Assembly: GCA_016716225.1 (NCBI GenBank)
Contig: JADJWT010000001.1
Coordinates: forward strand, 372,001 to 436,000
DNA: 64,000 nt
Origin: Ignavibacteriota bacterium
Lineage (GTDB): Bacteria; Bacteroidota; Ignavibacteria; Ignavibacteriales; Melioribacteraceae
Direction of reading: 5' to 3'
Part shown: one piece after another, positions 51,778 through 62,400 of the stretch
How positions within the stretch are numbered: position 1 is the stretch's first letter
How the letters are laid out: the number at the start of each line of letters is the position of its first letter
Position numbers and translations under genes: made by a program
Notes under the pieces: generated by a model
What the model saw: the letters and a program-made list of their open reading frames with translations, nothing else
Databases searched by the model: none
What the model was told of the DNA's origin: nothing

Positions 51778-52824
51778 TTAATTTTTTTTTACTGTATAAG
51801 TAAGATTTACCGGATCAAATCTAATCGTGTAATTACCAGCTTCAGAAAGTGCAATATTAGAACCGCCAGCTGATAGAGTTCCATCAGTACCGCCATAATT
51901 TACATCCCAGCCATTATTTGCTCTAAATTTAAATTCGCCAGCATTGAAATCGCCAGTAATTTCCCACATTTTTCTTTGACCATTATAGAACATATCAACA
52001 TCAACAGACCAATCAAAAGGAGGAACTGAAGAACCAATAATTCCCCAATCATCAGTTTTTGTTAAGCTAATTGTTAAAGCGGAAACATCAGCTGTAATTT
52101 CATATGTTCCAGCTTCAACCTGTAAATTGCTTCCTTTTGCAACTAAGGTTCCTGAATAGTTATTTCCATCTTTTGTTAAAGAACCACCCCAATCGTTATC
52201 CCAATTTGCAGCTGGTGTAATCTTAAAATCAACAGTTGGATTATCTGCATCGACAAATCTAATAATTCCTTGATAGACTGAATTGAAACCATATGAATAA
52301 ATTCTTCCGTTATCTGCACCCGGTGACCAACCTTGATAAGCGCCTGGTACATAAGCTATTGGATAATCAATGATAGTTTCAAATGGAATAAAAACTTTTG
52401 ATTTTACATTAGAAGTAACAACTTCATTTGCAGTAACAGAAGCCAAAACACGATAGTAAACTGTTGCATTTTGACCAATTGAATTATTCCAAGATAGCAG
52501 TAAATTGTTAATATCACTAACTTTTGCTGTTCCTTCTGTATTTTGAGTAGTTATAAGAGTAGCAACATTATTTGAAAAATCATTTACAGGAGACAACTCC
52601 AATTTATAAGTTGTTGATGAAGCAAAACCAAAATCAGCTGCAGTCCAGGTAAATGTAAGAATTCCATTAGCATTAGCCATGTTAAAATCACCGGTAAATG
52701 ATAAATCAGCTAAAGTTGGTTCAGTTGGATCAGAACTCATCACAACTTCGCTTATATCGCTTTCGCATGAGACTATCAAAAGCCCAAGCAAAACAATTAA
52801 AGAAATTAATTTTATTTTTTTCAT
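51778..52824 (-). CDS. SusE/SusF-like outer membrane lipoprotein
   Basis: About 348 residues with a lipoprotein signal (LLIVSC), an N-terminal SusE Ig-like domain (about 35-140), then two starch-binding-like domains with the YVPGAYQGW and WDNDWGG/GWDVNYGG aromatic patterns that stack on sugars. It should sit on the cell surface and bind alpha-glucan. It is the last gene of the susC-susD-susE operon, 24 bp after susD. The ATG at 52824 has AAGGA upstream and gives a clean signal. Confidence 0.88.
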   Translation of the reverse strand: MKKIKLISLIVLLGLLIVSCESDISEVVMSSDPTEPTLADLSFTGDFNMANANGILTFTWTAADFGFASSTTYKLELSPVNDFSNNVATLITTQNTEGTAKVSDINNLLLSWNNSIGQNATVYYRVLASVTANEVVTSNVKSKVFIPFETIIDYPIAYVPGAYQGWSPGADNGRIYSYGFNSVYQGIIRFVDADNPTVDFKITPAANWDNDWGGSLTKDGNNYSGTLVAKGSNLQVEAGTYEITADVSALTISLTKTDDWGIIGSSVPPFDWSVDVDMFYNGQRKMWEITGDFNAGEFKFRANNGWDVNYGGTDGTLSAGGSNIALSEAGNYTIRFDPVNLTYTVKKN

Positions 52825-52848
52825 TTTTATATTCCTTAACAATAATTT

Positions 52849-54468
52849 TTAATAGCCTTCATTTTGAACTAAATTAGGATTGGCATTTAGGTCATTTATT
52901 GGAATTGGATATAAATCTCTAAAACCACCGGTTGCTGTACCTTCTTTAGTTTTCCCTTTCCATTCCCAAACATAATTGCCGTCTGAAAATTGGCCAAAAC
53001 GAATTAAATCAGTTCTTCTATGTGCTTCCCAATATAATTCACGAGCTCTTTCATCCAATAAGAAATTTAACGTTAAATCAGAATTTGTAATATTTCCCGA
53101 AGTGTTTCCATAAGCACGTTGTCTTAAAGCATTTACGTATCCAACTGCGGTTGCAACATCTCCACCGCCGCCTCTTAATACGACCTCAGCATACATTAAA
53201 TATGCATCTCCCAAACGAAACATTGGGAAATCTGTACTAACAAATGTTGCATGAGCATTTGGAGCTGCTCCACCGGTTGAAGTAACATTTTTATATTTCG
53301 TAACACCAATGCCTTGAGTAAAAGTACCAACATTTTCAATTTCCCATTTCCAACTTGCATTATCAAAAAAGAACATTCCTCTTGTATCAGCACCGTGAAA
53401 TTGAGTTGTTGAAGCGAAGTCACTTTCACTAATATTGAATTTTGTAACTAGATCACTAATTGTTCTAATACCTCCCCATCCACCATCTATTCCATTCAAT
53501 GGCATACCGCCACCGTTGGATGCGTGAAGCAGAAATGTCATACCACCGTATTGCTGTGTGTTTTGTCCATCAAAAGCAATTGGGAAAATTAATTCTGTAC
53601 TTGTGCTGTTATCTGCACTAAATAGTCTGCTATAATTATTATCAATTGTGTAACCGCCAGAAATCACTTTATTTATATATGTTAATGCTTCTGCATATTT
53701 TGCTGAACCAGTATAAACTTCTGAATTCAAATACAGTTTAGCTAATAAGAACCATGCTGCACCTTGATCAGCTCTTGCATATTCATTTTGTCTTGCAGGA
53801 ATTAGTTCGATTTCAATTGCTTTAAGTTCGCTTTCAATATAATTGAAAAGGTCAGCTCTTGTTATTCTCTTTGGAAAAAATGCTCCAGGTAAATCGGCTT
53901 CTGTAATAAATGGAACATTTCCAAACATATCAATTGCATGCCAATAAGATAGCGCACGTAAAAATCTGGCTTCTGCTTTAAATGCTTTAAGATCATTTGC
54001 AAATGTTCCGCTAGCAGAACCGATTTTTGCATCAACATTTCTGATAAATTCATTACTTATCGTTACTGTGTAAAATATTCTGGAATAAATTGCCGCAATA
54101 AAAACATCATTGGGTGACCATGTTTGCCAGTGAAAATCCTTAATTGTAGCATCATCCCAAGCAATTAATGCTTCATCTGTAGAAAGTTCTTGTAAACCCC
54201 AATATTGGCGAATATAATTTCCAAAGTTTTCATCAATACCAGCAATATCAGCACTACCGCCGCCGCCGCCAGTTTGACCACTAACTGCATAGCTTGCATA
54301 GATTTTTGCCAAAGCTTGTTTATAAGCCGCTTCATCCTTAAATACTTTATCTTGAGTATTTACATTCGGATCGATTGGTTCCACATTCAAATCATCAACG
54401 CAAGAAGACGAAAAGAATGCAGTAATCAATACTACTGTAATTAGAAATATATTTTTTATTATTTTCAT
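52849..54468 (-). CDS. RagB/SusD-family nutrient-binding lipoprotein
   Basis: The 539-residue protein has a lipoprotein signal (FFSSSC), TPR-like helices, and the family motifs FLRALSYWHAIDMFGNVPF and FLLDERARELYWEAHRRTDLIRFG. It ends with the typical PIPINDLNANPNLVQN. It binds glycan on the surface and closes the SusC barrel. The gene lies between susC and susE. Confidence 0.95.
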   Translation of the reverse strand: MKIIKNIFLITVVLITAFFSSSCVDDLNVEPIDPNVNTQDKVFKDEAAYKQALAKIYASYAVSGQTGGGGGSADIAGIDENFGNYIRQYWGLQELSTDEALIAWDDATIKDFHWQTWSPNDVFIAAIYSRIFYTVTISNEFIRNVDAKIGSASGTFANDLKAFKAEARFLRALSYWHAIDMFGNVPFITEADLPGAFFPKRITRADLFNYIESELKAIEIELIPARQNEYARADQGAAWFLLAKLYLNSEVYTGSAKYAEALTYINKVISGGYTIDNNYSRLFSADNSTSTELIFPIAFDGQNTQQYGGMTFLLHASNGGGMPLNGIDGGWGGIRTISDLVTKFNISESDFASTTQFHGADTRGMFFFDNASWKWEIENVGTFTQGIGVTKYKNVTSTGGAAPNAHATFVSTDFPMFRLGDAYLMYAEVVLRGGGGDVATAVGYVNALRQRAYGNTSGNITNSDLTLNFLLDERARELYWEAHRRTDLIRFGQFSDGNYVWEWKGKTKEGTATGGFRDLYPIPINDLNANPNLVQNEGY

Positions 54469-54489
54469 TTTTTTCTTCCTTCTTAAATT

Positions 54490-57400
54490 TTAATAATTAA
54501 GACTAATTGACAACATATAAGTACGTGGTCTTGGATAAATGTTATTATCAATACCATTATCAACTTCTGGATCTAATCCGGAATATTTTGTTAGAGTAAA
54601 TACATTTTGAATAGATAACCCAAGACGTCCGCTAAGATTATTGCCAAATAAGGAAATGAAATTATAACCAAGACTCACGTAATCCATTTTGAAATAAGAT
54701 CCATTTTCAAGATAAATGTTTGACCAATACTGTGCAGTAGTAAAATTTGTCTCTTTTACATCTGTTAAAATATTTGATAAATATCCGCTTTGGTTATAAA
54801 CTTGTTGATATAATGCTCTATTTGAGGCATTATTATTATATACGTAATTACCTAAGCTTAATCTTCCGGAGAATGAAAGATCAAATTCTTTGTAATTAAC
54901 TTTTGATGAAATACCAATTAAATATTCAGGATCTGGTGATTTGTAATAATATTTATTCAATTCATTACCGGAAACGTTACCGCCTTCACCGCTTTTATCA
55001 ACATATAATCCTTCTATTGGATTTCCATCTTCATCATAAACTTGGTTGAATAAAAAGAATACTCTTGCAGGTAATCCAACGATATATTTTTGTACATTAT
55101 TACCAACACCACCAGAAATTCCACCAGTATTTACACCGGTATATTCCGGATCATCAACTAAAGTTAATTTAGTAATTTCATTTTTATTATAAGTTAAGTT
55201 TGTACCAATTTCCCATGAAAAATCTCTTTCAAGAATTGGAGTAAAATTTAAACCAAGTTCAACACCATTATTTTCCATTGAACCTACATTGGTTAATAAG
55301 AAGTTTGAAAAATTACTTCCTACAGGAATTGGAATGCTATTTAACAAATCATCTGATGTGTTTTGATAAATTTCAATGTTACCTGATAATCTATTATTGA
55401 GCAGTACAAAATCCAATCCGGCATTTAATGAAGTAAGAGTTTCCCATTTTAGATTTGCATCATATGCATCTGGGCGTAATGTTGAATAGAAAGCATCACC
55501 GAATTGATAATACGCTCCGGATGTACTTGCTGTATATGTTGGAATATATGGATAATAATTTGTTCCAACATCTTGCTGACCAGCTTGTCCCCAACTAAGT
55601 CTGAGCTTCAATTCATTTACAAAATCTGATTTACCAATAAATGATTCTTCAGTTAATTTCCAAGCTAAAGCAACTGCTGGAAATAATCCCCATCTATTAT
55701 CTTCAGAGAATCTTGAGGAACCATCATTTCTTAAAGTAAATGTTAATAGATATTTATCAAGCAAAGTATAATTCATTCTTCCAAAGAAAGAAATTAAAAA
55801 GTATTCATTTTTGTAAGGAGTAGTTCTTGCGCCCGGAAGTGTAGCATCCCAAGCTCTGTTTGAATTTTTTCCTTCATTATAAAAATGTTGATATGAATAA
55901 CCACCGGTTAAATCAACATTATGAACACCAATTTCCTTTTTGTAATTTAGATAAAAATCTAACAAACTATTTTTCTTCGTTTGTCTGTATTCTCTAATTT
56001 GTGTTTCTGGTTCCCTATATGACCAAGATGCTAATTGATCAGTAATATCTTCACCTTCTGAATCAAAATAATCATAACCAAGATTTAAGATTGCTTTTAA
56101 ATCAGAAACAAAAGGAATAGCATAATCAAATTTACCGCCTAAAATATATCTTGTAGCGCTTGAAGTATTATCGCGATATTCTAATCGTGCAACCGGGTTA
56201 TGTGTTGCAATGTTATTTGGAAGATCATTAATTCCTCCACCGGTGCTTAATTCGGTCCAAGCAGTATAACCGCCGTATCTTGTATTTCCGTTTTTAATTG
56301 GCTGAGTTGGGTCAAATTCGATTGCAGAACCAATTGCATCATTATTCGAAAAATTATTGTCGATTAAAGAAGCAGATGCATTTAAATCCATATTCAATTT
56401 TCCATCAAAAAGTGATGGTGTTGTAGCAAAGGAAATATTTTTTCGATCAAGTGTGTTATATTTTAAAATACCGCCTTGATATAAATATCCCAATGAAACA
56501 CGATATGGAACTGAACCAATTGCATGACTAATACTTAAATTTTGATCTGTTGATGCAGCTGATTGATAAATTTCTTCTTGCCAATCAGTGTTAGCTGTTC
56601 CTAATCTATTGGCAGCTTCTGAAGTTAAACCATGATTTGTAATTCTATCCTGTATTACATCTCTAAATTCATCACCACTAAAAACTTCTAATAATTCAGC
56701 TGGAGTTACTAATGAAACGTTACTATTATAATTGATATTTATTTTTGAAGTACCGTCTTTATCAACTAATGCTCCTTTTTTAGTCTTAATGATTATAACA
56801 CCATTTGATGCTCTTGAACCATAAATTGCGGTTGCAGATGCATCCTTAAGAATTGAAATTGATTCAATATCGTTGGGGTTAATTGAAGATAACGGATTTG
56901 CCATACCGGAAATTCCAGAACTTTCTAATGGCATATTATCAACAACAATTAAAGGATCATTGCTGCCAGTAATTGATGAACCGCCACGGATTCTTATTTT
57001 TGTTGCAGCTCCAGCAGCTCCTCCAAGTGAATTTGCAACAACACCAGGAGCTTTACCAATAAGTAATTCCTGAGGTGAAGTAATTGTCCCTTTGCTAAAA
57101 TCTTTTGCAGAAATTGCAGTTACAGAACCGGTAGCATCAGATTTTTTAACTTCACCGTACCCAATTCCAACAACTACTGCACTTTCTAATTCCAAAGCTT
57201 CTTGTTTTAATGCAATATTCAAAAAGTTTTGGTCATTAACTTGAATTTCTTCTTTTGTAAATCCCACGTAGGTAACAACAAGAACTGCACCTTTTTCAAC
57301 AGTAATTTTAAATTCTCCATTGAAATCTGTTGAAGTGCCGTTACTAAGTGTTCCTTTTTCAAAAACGTTAGCGCCAATTAATTCTGCCCCGTCATCAGCA

Positions 57401-57624
57401 CTAACTACTTTGCCCCTTACCTCGATTTCTTGCGCGAATAGAATAGAGCCAGTCTGCATAACTAAAAACATAAGCATAATAAAAAGCTTACTTAGCATTG
57501 CATAGTTGCCTCTTTTATCTAATTTCGCGGATAATATACGATTTCCGCTAGATGTTATACTTAACTGGCTTTTATTGCAGCTGCAATCATTTGCCGTTAA
57601 GTTAACTTGTTTTGGTCTTATCAT
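54490..57624 (-). CDS. SusC/RagA-family TonB-linked transporter
   Basis: The 1044-residue protein has an N-terminal extension of 42 residues, a signal peptide (cleavage after ILFAQ near 64), a carboxypeptidase-regulatory-like domain (about 68-145), the plug with the SusC motif TIFGSRASNGVI-like (here AIYGSRASNGVIII), and a 22-strand barrel. It imports oligosaccharides with SusD. Upstream ATG at 57624 has GAGGAAAA and is preferred; ATG at 57498 is the alternative. It is the first gene of the sus operon after a 430-bp control region. Confidence 0.95.
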   Translation of the reverse strand: MIRPKQVNLTANDCSCNKSQLSITSSGNRILSAKLDKRGNYAMLSKLFIMLMFLVMQTGSILFAQEIEVRGKVVSADDGAELIGANVFEKGTLSNGTSTDFNGEFKITVEKGAVLVVTYVGFTKEEIQVNDQNFLNIALKQEALELESAVVVGIGYGEVKKSDATGSVTAISAKDFSKGTITSPQELLIGKAPGVVANSLGGAAGAATKIRIRGGSSITGSNDPLIVVDNMPLESSGISGMANPLSSINPNDIESISILKDASATAIYGSRASNGVIIIKTKKGALVDKDGTSKININYNSNVSLVTPAELLEVFSGDEFRDVIQDRITNHGLTSEAANRLGTANTDWQEEIYQSAASTDQNLSISHAIGSVPYRVSLGYLYQGGILKYNTLDRKNISFATTPSLFDGKLNMDLNASASLIDNNFSNNDAIGSAIEFDPTQPIKNGNTRYGGYTAWTELSTGGGINDLPNNIATHNPVARLEYRDNTSSATRYILGGKFDYAIPFVSDLKAILNLGYDYFDSEGEDITDQLASWSYREPETQIREYRQTKKNSLLDFYLNYKKEIGVHNVDLTGGYSYQHFYNEGKNSNRAWDATLPGARTTPYKNEYFLISFFGRMNYTLLDKYLLTFTLRNDGSSRFSEDNRWGLFPAVALAWKLTEESFIGKSDFVNELKLRLSWGQAGQQDVGTNYYPYIPTYTASTSGAYYQFGDAFYSTLRPDAYDANLKWETLTSLNAGLDFVLLNNRLSGNIEIYQNTSDDLLNSIPIPVGSNFSNFLLTNVGSMENNGVELGLNFTPILERDFSWEIGTNLTYNKNEITKLTLVDDPEYTGVNTGGISGGVGNNVQKYIVGLPARVFFLFNQVYDEDGNPIEGLYVDKSGEGGNVSGNELNKYYYKSPDPEYLIGISSKVNYKEFDLSFSGRLSLGNYVYNNNASNRALYQQVYNQSGYLSNILTDVKETNFTTAQYWSNIYLENGSYFKMDYVSLGYNFISLFGNNLSGRLGLSIQNVFTLTKYSGLDPEVDNGIDNNIYPRPRTYMLSISLNY

Positions 57625-58056
57625 ATTTTTCCTCGTTTAATATGTATGATGAAATTAGTTAATTGATTTTTTTTGATTATTTTGAATTAAATTCTTTCCT
57701 AAACTTTTTATTTGAAATACGTTTTCATTTCAATTTTTATCAAATTGAAATGATTAAAATTCTTATAAAAGTCATTTATATAAAAAAATATTTTAGACAA
57801 ATTGTTATTAATGGATTGAAATTCGGGATGAAAATCTAATGATAAAAAAATATTTTTTTTATGTTGATAAATATTTCTCACAATCTTTAGTAACCTAAAT
57901 TTTGTTGTTGAATAAATAATTATTCATAAATGTGAGTAATTTATTCGTCGCAAAATATACCAAAATATTTTACTTAACAAAACTACACTTATGTATAGCA
58001 AAACCATTATTTTTTTACAATTTTCAAAATAAAACTACATAAATGGATAGGTAATT
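57625..58056. promoter_or_regulatory. Control region upstream of susC
   Basis: The 430-bp gap holds a perfect 11-bp inverted repeat, CATTTCAATTT-N5-AAATTGAAATG (57726-57752), about 100 bp before susC, and a 7-bp repeat TGAATAA-N4-TTATTCA (57909-57926). These are candidate regulator sites for the sus operon. No small gene or RNA is evident. Confidence 0.45.
57726..57752. promoter_or_regulatory. Operator-like inverted repeat before susC
   Basis: CATTTCAATTT and AAATTGAAATG are exact inverted copies separated by TTATC. The position suits an activator or repressor site for susC. It has no T run and is too far from any stop codon to be a terminator. Confidence 0.5.
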
Positions 58057-58641
58057 TTAATGTAATCTTATTTGAAAAAGTTTATCATAAATATTTTTAA
58101 AATTACTTTTTATTTCTGAAGAGCTTAACTTTAACGAATTTTCTATTGCCACTAAACTATTTCCTTCGGTTATTTTCTTCAAAATATTTATTTCACTTGG
58201 TTCTAATTTTTTTAACGAATTTCTTTTTTTGAAATATTCAATTGTTTTTCTTGCAATATATGAACTCATTAATACTTTTCCATTTGCCGCATCTTCCATA
58301 ATATTTATAATTTTTTCTGAAGGAGTATTTTTAACTAAATAATTGTTTGCACCGGCAGAAAGCGCATCAAAAATCCTATCATTTTCTTCATGCAGTGTTA
58401 GAATTATTATTATAAACTTCTCTGAAATTTGTCTAAGTTTTTTAATTCCTTCAATTCCAGATATTCCAGGCAAATCCAAATCAATTAAAATTATATTGGG
58501 ATTTAAAATTTTTATATTTTTTTCGAATTTCTCAAAATTTTCAAAAGTACCAACACACTTAAATAATTCTGAAGCATCTATAAGTGTTTTCAGACCTTCA
58601 CGAATATTTTTTACATCTTCAACAATTGCTACTTTTTTCAT
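58057..58641 (-). CDS. NarL-like response regulator with a divergent output domain
   Basis: The 194-residue protein has a standard receiver (D54 in ILIDLDLPG) and a C-terminal LuxR-like region that has drifted: LEPSEINILKKITEGNS is recognisable, but the recognition helix reads SSSEIKSNFKNI, without the TVKTH-type core. It may bind different DNA or none. It is 38% or so similar by eye to the neighbouring 58765 regulator, so probably a duplicate. It lies 123 bp after that gene on the same strand. Confidence 0.8.
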   Translation of the reverse strand: MKKVAIVEDVKNIREGLKTLIDASELFKCVGTFENFEKFEKNIKILNPNIILIDLDLPGISGIEGIKKLRQISEKFIIIILTLHEENDRIFDALSAGANNYLVKNTPSEKIINIMEDAANGKVLMSSYIARKTIEYFKKRNSLKKLEPSEINILKKITEGNSLVAIENSLKLSSSEIKSNFKNIYDKLFQIRLH

Positions 58642-58764
58642 AATTCGTTTTGGTTTTTGAAATCAAAAATTAAGCAGAATATTAAATTTTGGTAACTACA
58701 TAATAGGATGGTTTTTTGTTGAATTATTTTTAAAACAAAAGAATTGCTACATTTTTTGGTAGGA

Positions 58765-59403
58765 TTAGATTAAACCTTCTTTTAACGCTTTTACTACAGC
58801 TTCGGATTGTGAATGAACGTGCATTTTTTTGTAAATATTTCTAAAGTGAAATCTTACTGTATCTAAACTAACATTTAGTTCGTCAGCAATTGCTTTATAA
58901 CTATTTCCTTCAACTAGTCCGCTTAAAACTTCTTTTTCTCTTTTCGTAAGCATAATATGCTCAGAATCTTTATGAATTGGTTTTGACTTTTGAAAATAAT
59001 CAACAACTTTTCTTGCGATATTGCTTGTCATTGGCGCGCCACCTTCATAGGCATCTTTTATTGCATCAAGCAATTTTGCCGGAGGAGTTTTTTTTACTAG
59101 ATATCCGGAAGCTCCGGCACAGAGCGCTTCAAATATTAAATCATTTTCATCATAAATTGTTAGTATGAGAATTAATATTTCATCAGAAATTTTTTTAATT
59201 CTTCTAATTCCTTCAATTCCAGAAATTCCCGGAAGATCAATATCCATCAATATTACATCAACTTTTATTTTTTTAATTTCTTCAAGAAGATCTTCGCAAT
59301 TAGAAAATGCCGCAGCACAAGAATATCCTTCGGTTCCGTCAATAAGAAGTTTTAATCCTTCTCTTATAGTTGTGCTGTCTTCTACAATTACTACATTTAT
59401 CAT
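58765..59403 (-). CDS. NarL/FixJ-family response regulator
   Basis: The 212-residue protein has a receiver (D54 in ILMDIDLPG) and a typical LuxR-type helix-turn-helix (LTKREKEVLSGLVEGNSYKA, then LDTVRFHFRNIYKKM). It is phosphorylated by the large kinase whose gene ends 14 bp upstream. By position the pair probably controls the sus genes, though this is inference. Confidence 0.92.
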   Translation of the reverse strand: MINVVIVEDSTTIREGLKLLIDGTEGYSCAAAFSNCEDLLEEIKKIKVDVILMDIDLPGISGIEGIRRIKKISDEILILILTIYDENDLIFEALCAGASGYLVKKTPPAKLLDAIKDAYEGGAPMTSNIARKVVDYFQKSKPIHKDSEHIMLTKREKEVLSGLVEGNSYKAIADELNVSLDTVRFHFRNIYKKMHVHSQSEAVVKALKEGLI

Positions 59404-59417
59404 TTTATAATTTTTAA

Positions 59418-62400
59418 TTATCTAATATTACCAATATACTTAACTACTGTTCCTTTACCAACTTCTGAATTTATTAATAATTTACCTCCAATTTTTTTTG
59501 CTCTCTTCTGCATATTCGTTAACCCGTTTCCTAAATTTTCACTGTTTGTATTTGTTGAAAACCCATTTCCGTTATCAGTTAAAATCATTTCCAATTTTTT
59601 TCGTTCAACTTTTGCATTTAATAATATTTCTGAACAATTGCTATGTGTAATCGAATTATTAATTGCTTCTTTAAAAATTAAAAATAAATGTTGTCTATGC
59701 TCCATTGTTAATGAAACTTTTTCAAGAGATTTTAGATTTTCTGATCTGAATGAAATTGAAGTATCAGCTAATAATTCGGAATAGGTATCTTGCAATCGTA
59801 AAATTAAATCATACAAAGAATCTCTCTGCGGATTTACAAGCCAAACAATATCGCTCATTTTATCAATAAGATATCTTGATTTCAAACTGATTTTATTGAG
59901 ATTTTTTACAATATCTTCATCTTTACTTTTTAGTTTTGTGTTTATTACTTCGCTTAAAATTGAAATCTCCGTTAAACTTGATCCTATATTATCATGCAGA
60001 TCGGCAGCTAATTTTGTTCTTAATCTTTCTACCGCTAGGAGATTTCTTACTTGAGTTGTAACAAAATAAATTATCAATGCAGCCAATGAAGAAACTATCA
60101 TCAGAATAAACCACCAAGTTTTCCAGTATGGAGTTTCAATTACTATTGTTAATGTTGCATCCTTATTGCTCCAAACTCCATCGTTGTTAGAGCCTTTTAC
60201 ATGAAAAATATACTTTCCATCTGTAACATTTGTGTATGTTACTTTATTTGCATTTTGCGGAAGTGAAGGATTTTCATCAAAATTTTCTAAATAATAAATG
60301 TAAAGATTTTTTTCTGGCGTAATATAATCTAAAGATGCAAATTCAATATCAATTTTATATTGATTATACGGAAGTATAATTGTTTTATTTTTGCTGAAAG
60401 AATTTATATTAATAATTTTCTGCTGATTGGGAAAATCGATTGGAAAAATATTGCAATTCGTAATATATACCGGCGGCTCGTTATTATTTTCAATAAGCTG
60501 ACTTGGAACAAAAGAATTAATTCCATTAATTCCTCCAAAATAAAAAGTTCCATCTTTTGCTTTGTGATAAGCTCCCCAAAAAAATTGATTGCTTTGCAAA
60601 CCATCGCGTGTATCATAATTTTTAAATTTTTCAGTTTTAATATTGAATTTTGAAATTCCGTTATTTGTGCTTAACCAAAGATTTCCTTCATCATCTCCAA
60701 TAATTCCGTAAACAACATTATTCGGCAATCCGTCTTTTTCCGTAAAATGTTTTACATCAAAAATTTGATTGCCATTCTTTTCAGTTAGAATAATTTTATT
60801 TAAGCCGCCGCCAATTGTTCCTGCCCAAATTATTAATTCGTTTTTAGAATTTTGAAATTTATCTTCGAACAAAGAAATTACCCTGCTATCACTCAAACTT
60901 TTAAGATCGCCGGGAATATTTAGATATTTATTTATTTTAATATTTGAGAAATCATCAAAATTATTTTTCATTGGAATTATTATTTGATTCAAACCTCGCC
61001 AAGTTCCAATCCATAAATTTCCATTTCTGTCTTCAATTATACATTTTGATTGAATTCTGTTATCGCTAATATTTACGGGCATTGAATCATTACTTGTAAA
61101 ATGAAAAACTTTATTAAACTTTTCATCAAAAACATCTAAACCGTTTTCCGTTCCAATCCATAATCTTTTTTTTGAATCTTGAAAAATTGATTGAATAATA
61201 TCATTGCTTATTGAATTTTTATTATTTGGATTATTTCTGTAAACTTGAACATTTTCCATTCTGGTGTTTTGGGAGTTGGGTGAAAATTTTATTTTGTACA
61301 AACCACTTGACCAAGAACCAACCCATAAATTTCCAAACTTATCTTCCAAAATTGATGTAATATTAACTTCGCTTAAGTTTAAATTATTTTTTTGCGAAAT
61401 TCCGAAATGCTGAAAAATATTTTCATCTTTGTTAAATCTGTTTAAACCTTTTCCCAAAGTTCCTATCCAAATATTTCCAAAAGAATCTTCGGAAATTGCT
61501 CTAATCATACTATGACTTAAACTTTTTTCATCTGCGGGATTATGATTATAATGTTTGAATTTTCTATTTATATTAACTTTATTAATTCCGCCGCCGACGG
61601 TTCCAATCCAAACCAGATTGCTTTTATCAATAAAAATTGTTCTTGTTAAATTTTTACTTAAACTTTTTAGATCAGATAAATCATGTGTATAATTTATAAA
61701 TTGATTTTGGTTTGCATCAAATAGACTTAATCCGCCTTCGGTTGAAATCCATAACATTTTTGCATTATCAAAAACTAAATCAGTAATATTATTATTAACC
61801 AAATTTGGAGAAGATTTTCCAAAATTTATTTGGGTAAACTTTTTTGAAATTTTATCAAACTTATTTAATCCTCCGTTATAAGTTCCAATCCATAAATTAT
61901 TTTCGAGAGAAGCTATTGCCCAAACAGTATTGCTGCTCAAAGAATTTATATTTCCATTGCTCAAATAATTTTTAATAAAATTTTTATTTTGATCAAATTC
62001 AAAAAGTCCACCGCCTTCTGTTCCAATCCACAAAACATTATTTTTATCAACATGCAATGCTCTAATTGCATTTGCATCATTTCCCTTTTCTGAATTTTTT
62101 GCCAGTGAAATTTGGCTGAATTTATTTTTCCTAAAATTAATTTCCGTTAAACCTTTGCTGTTTGTGCCTAAAATTAAATTTCCTGATTTATATTGAACAA
62201 TTGTGCGAATATTATTTTCAGAAATAGAATTTGAATTTTTTGGATCATTTAAATAATGAACAAAATTATTGGATTCATACGAATAACGATTTAGTCCTCC
62301 GCTATTGGTTCCAATCCACAAATTAGAATCAGAATCTTCAAATATTGACCAAATAAAATTATCGGAAATTGAATTTAAATCGGAAGGATCATTTCTATAT

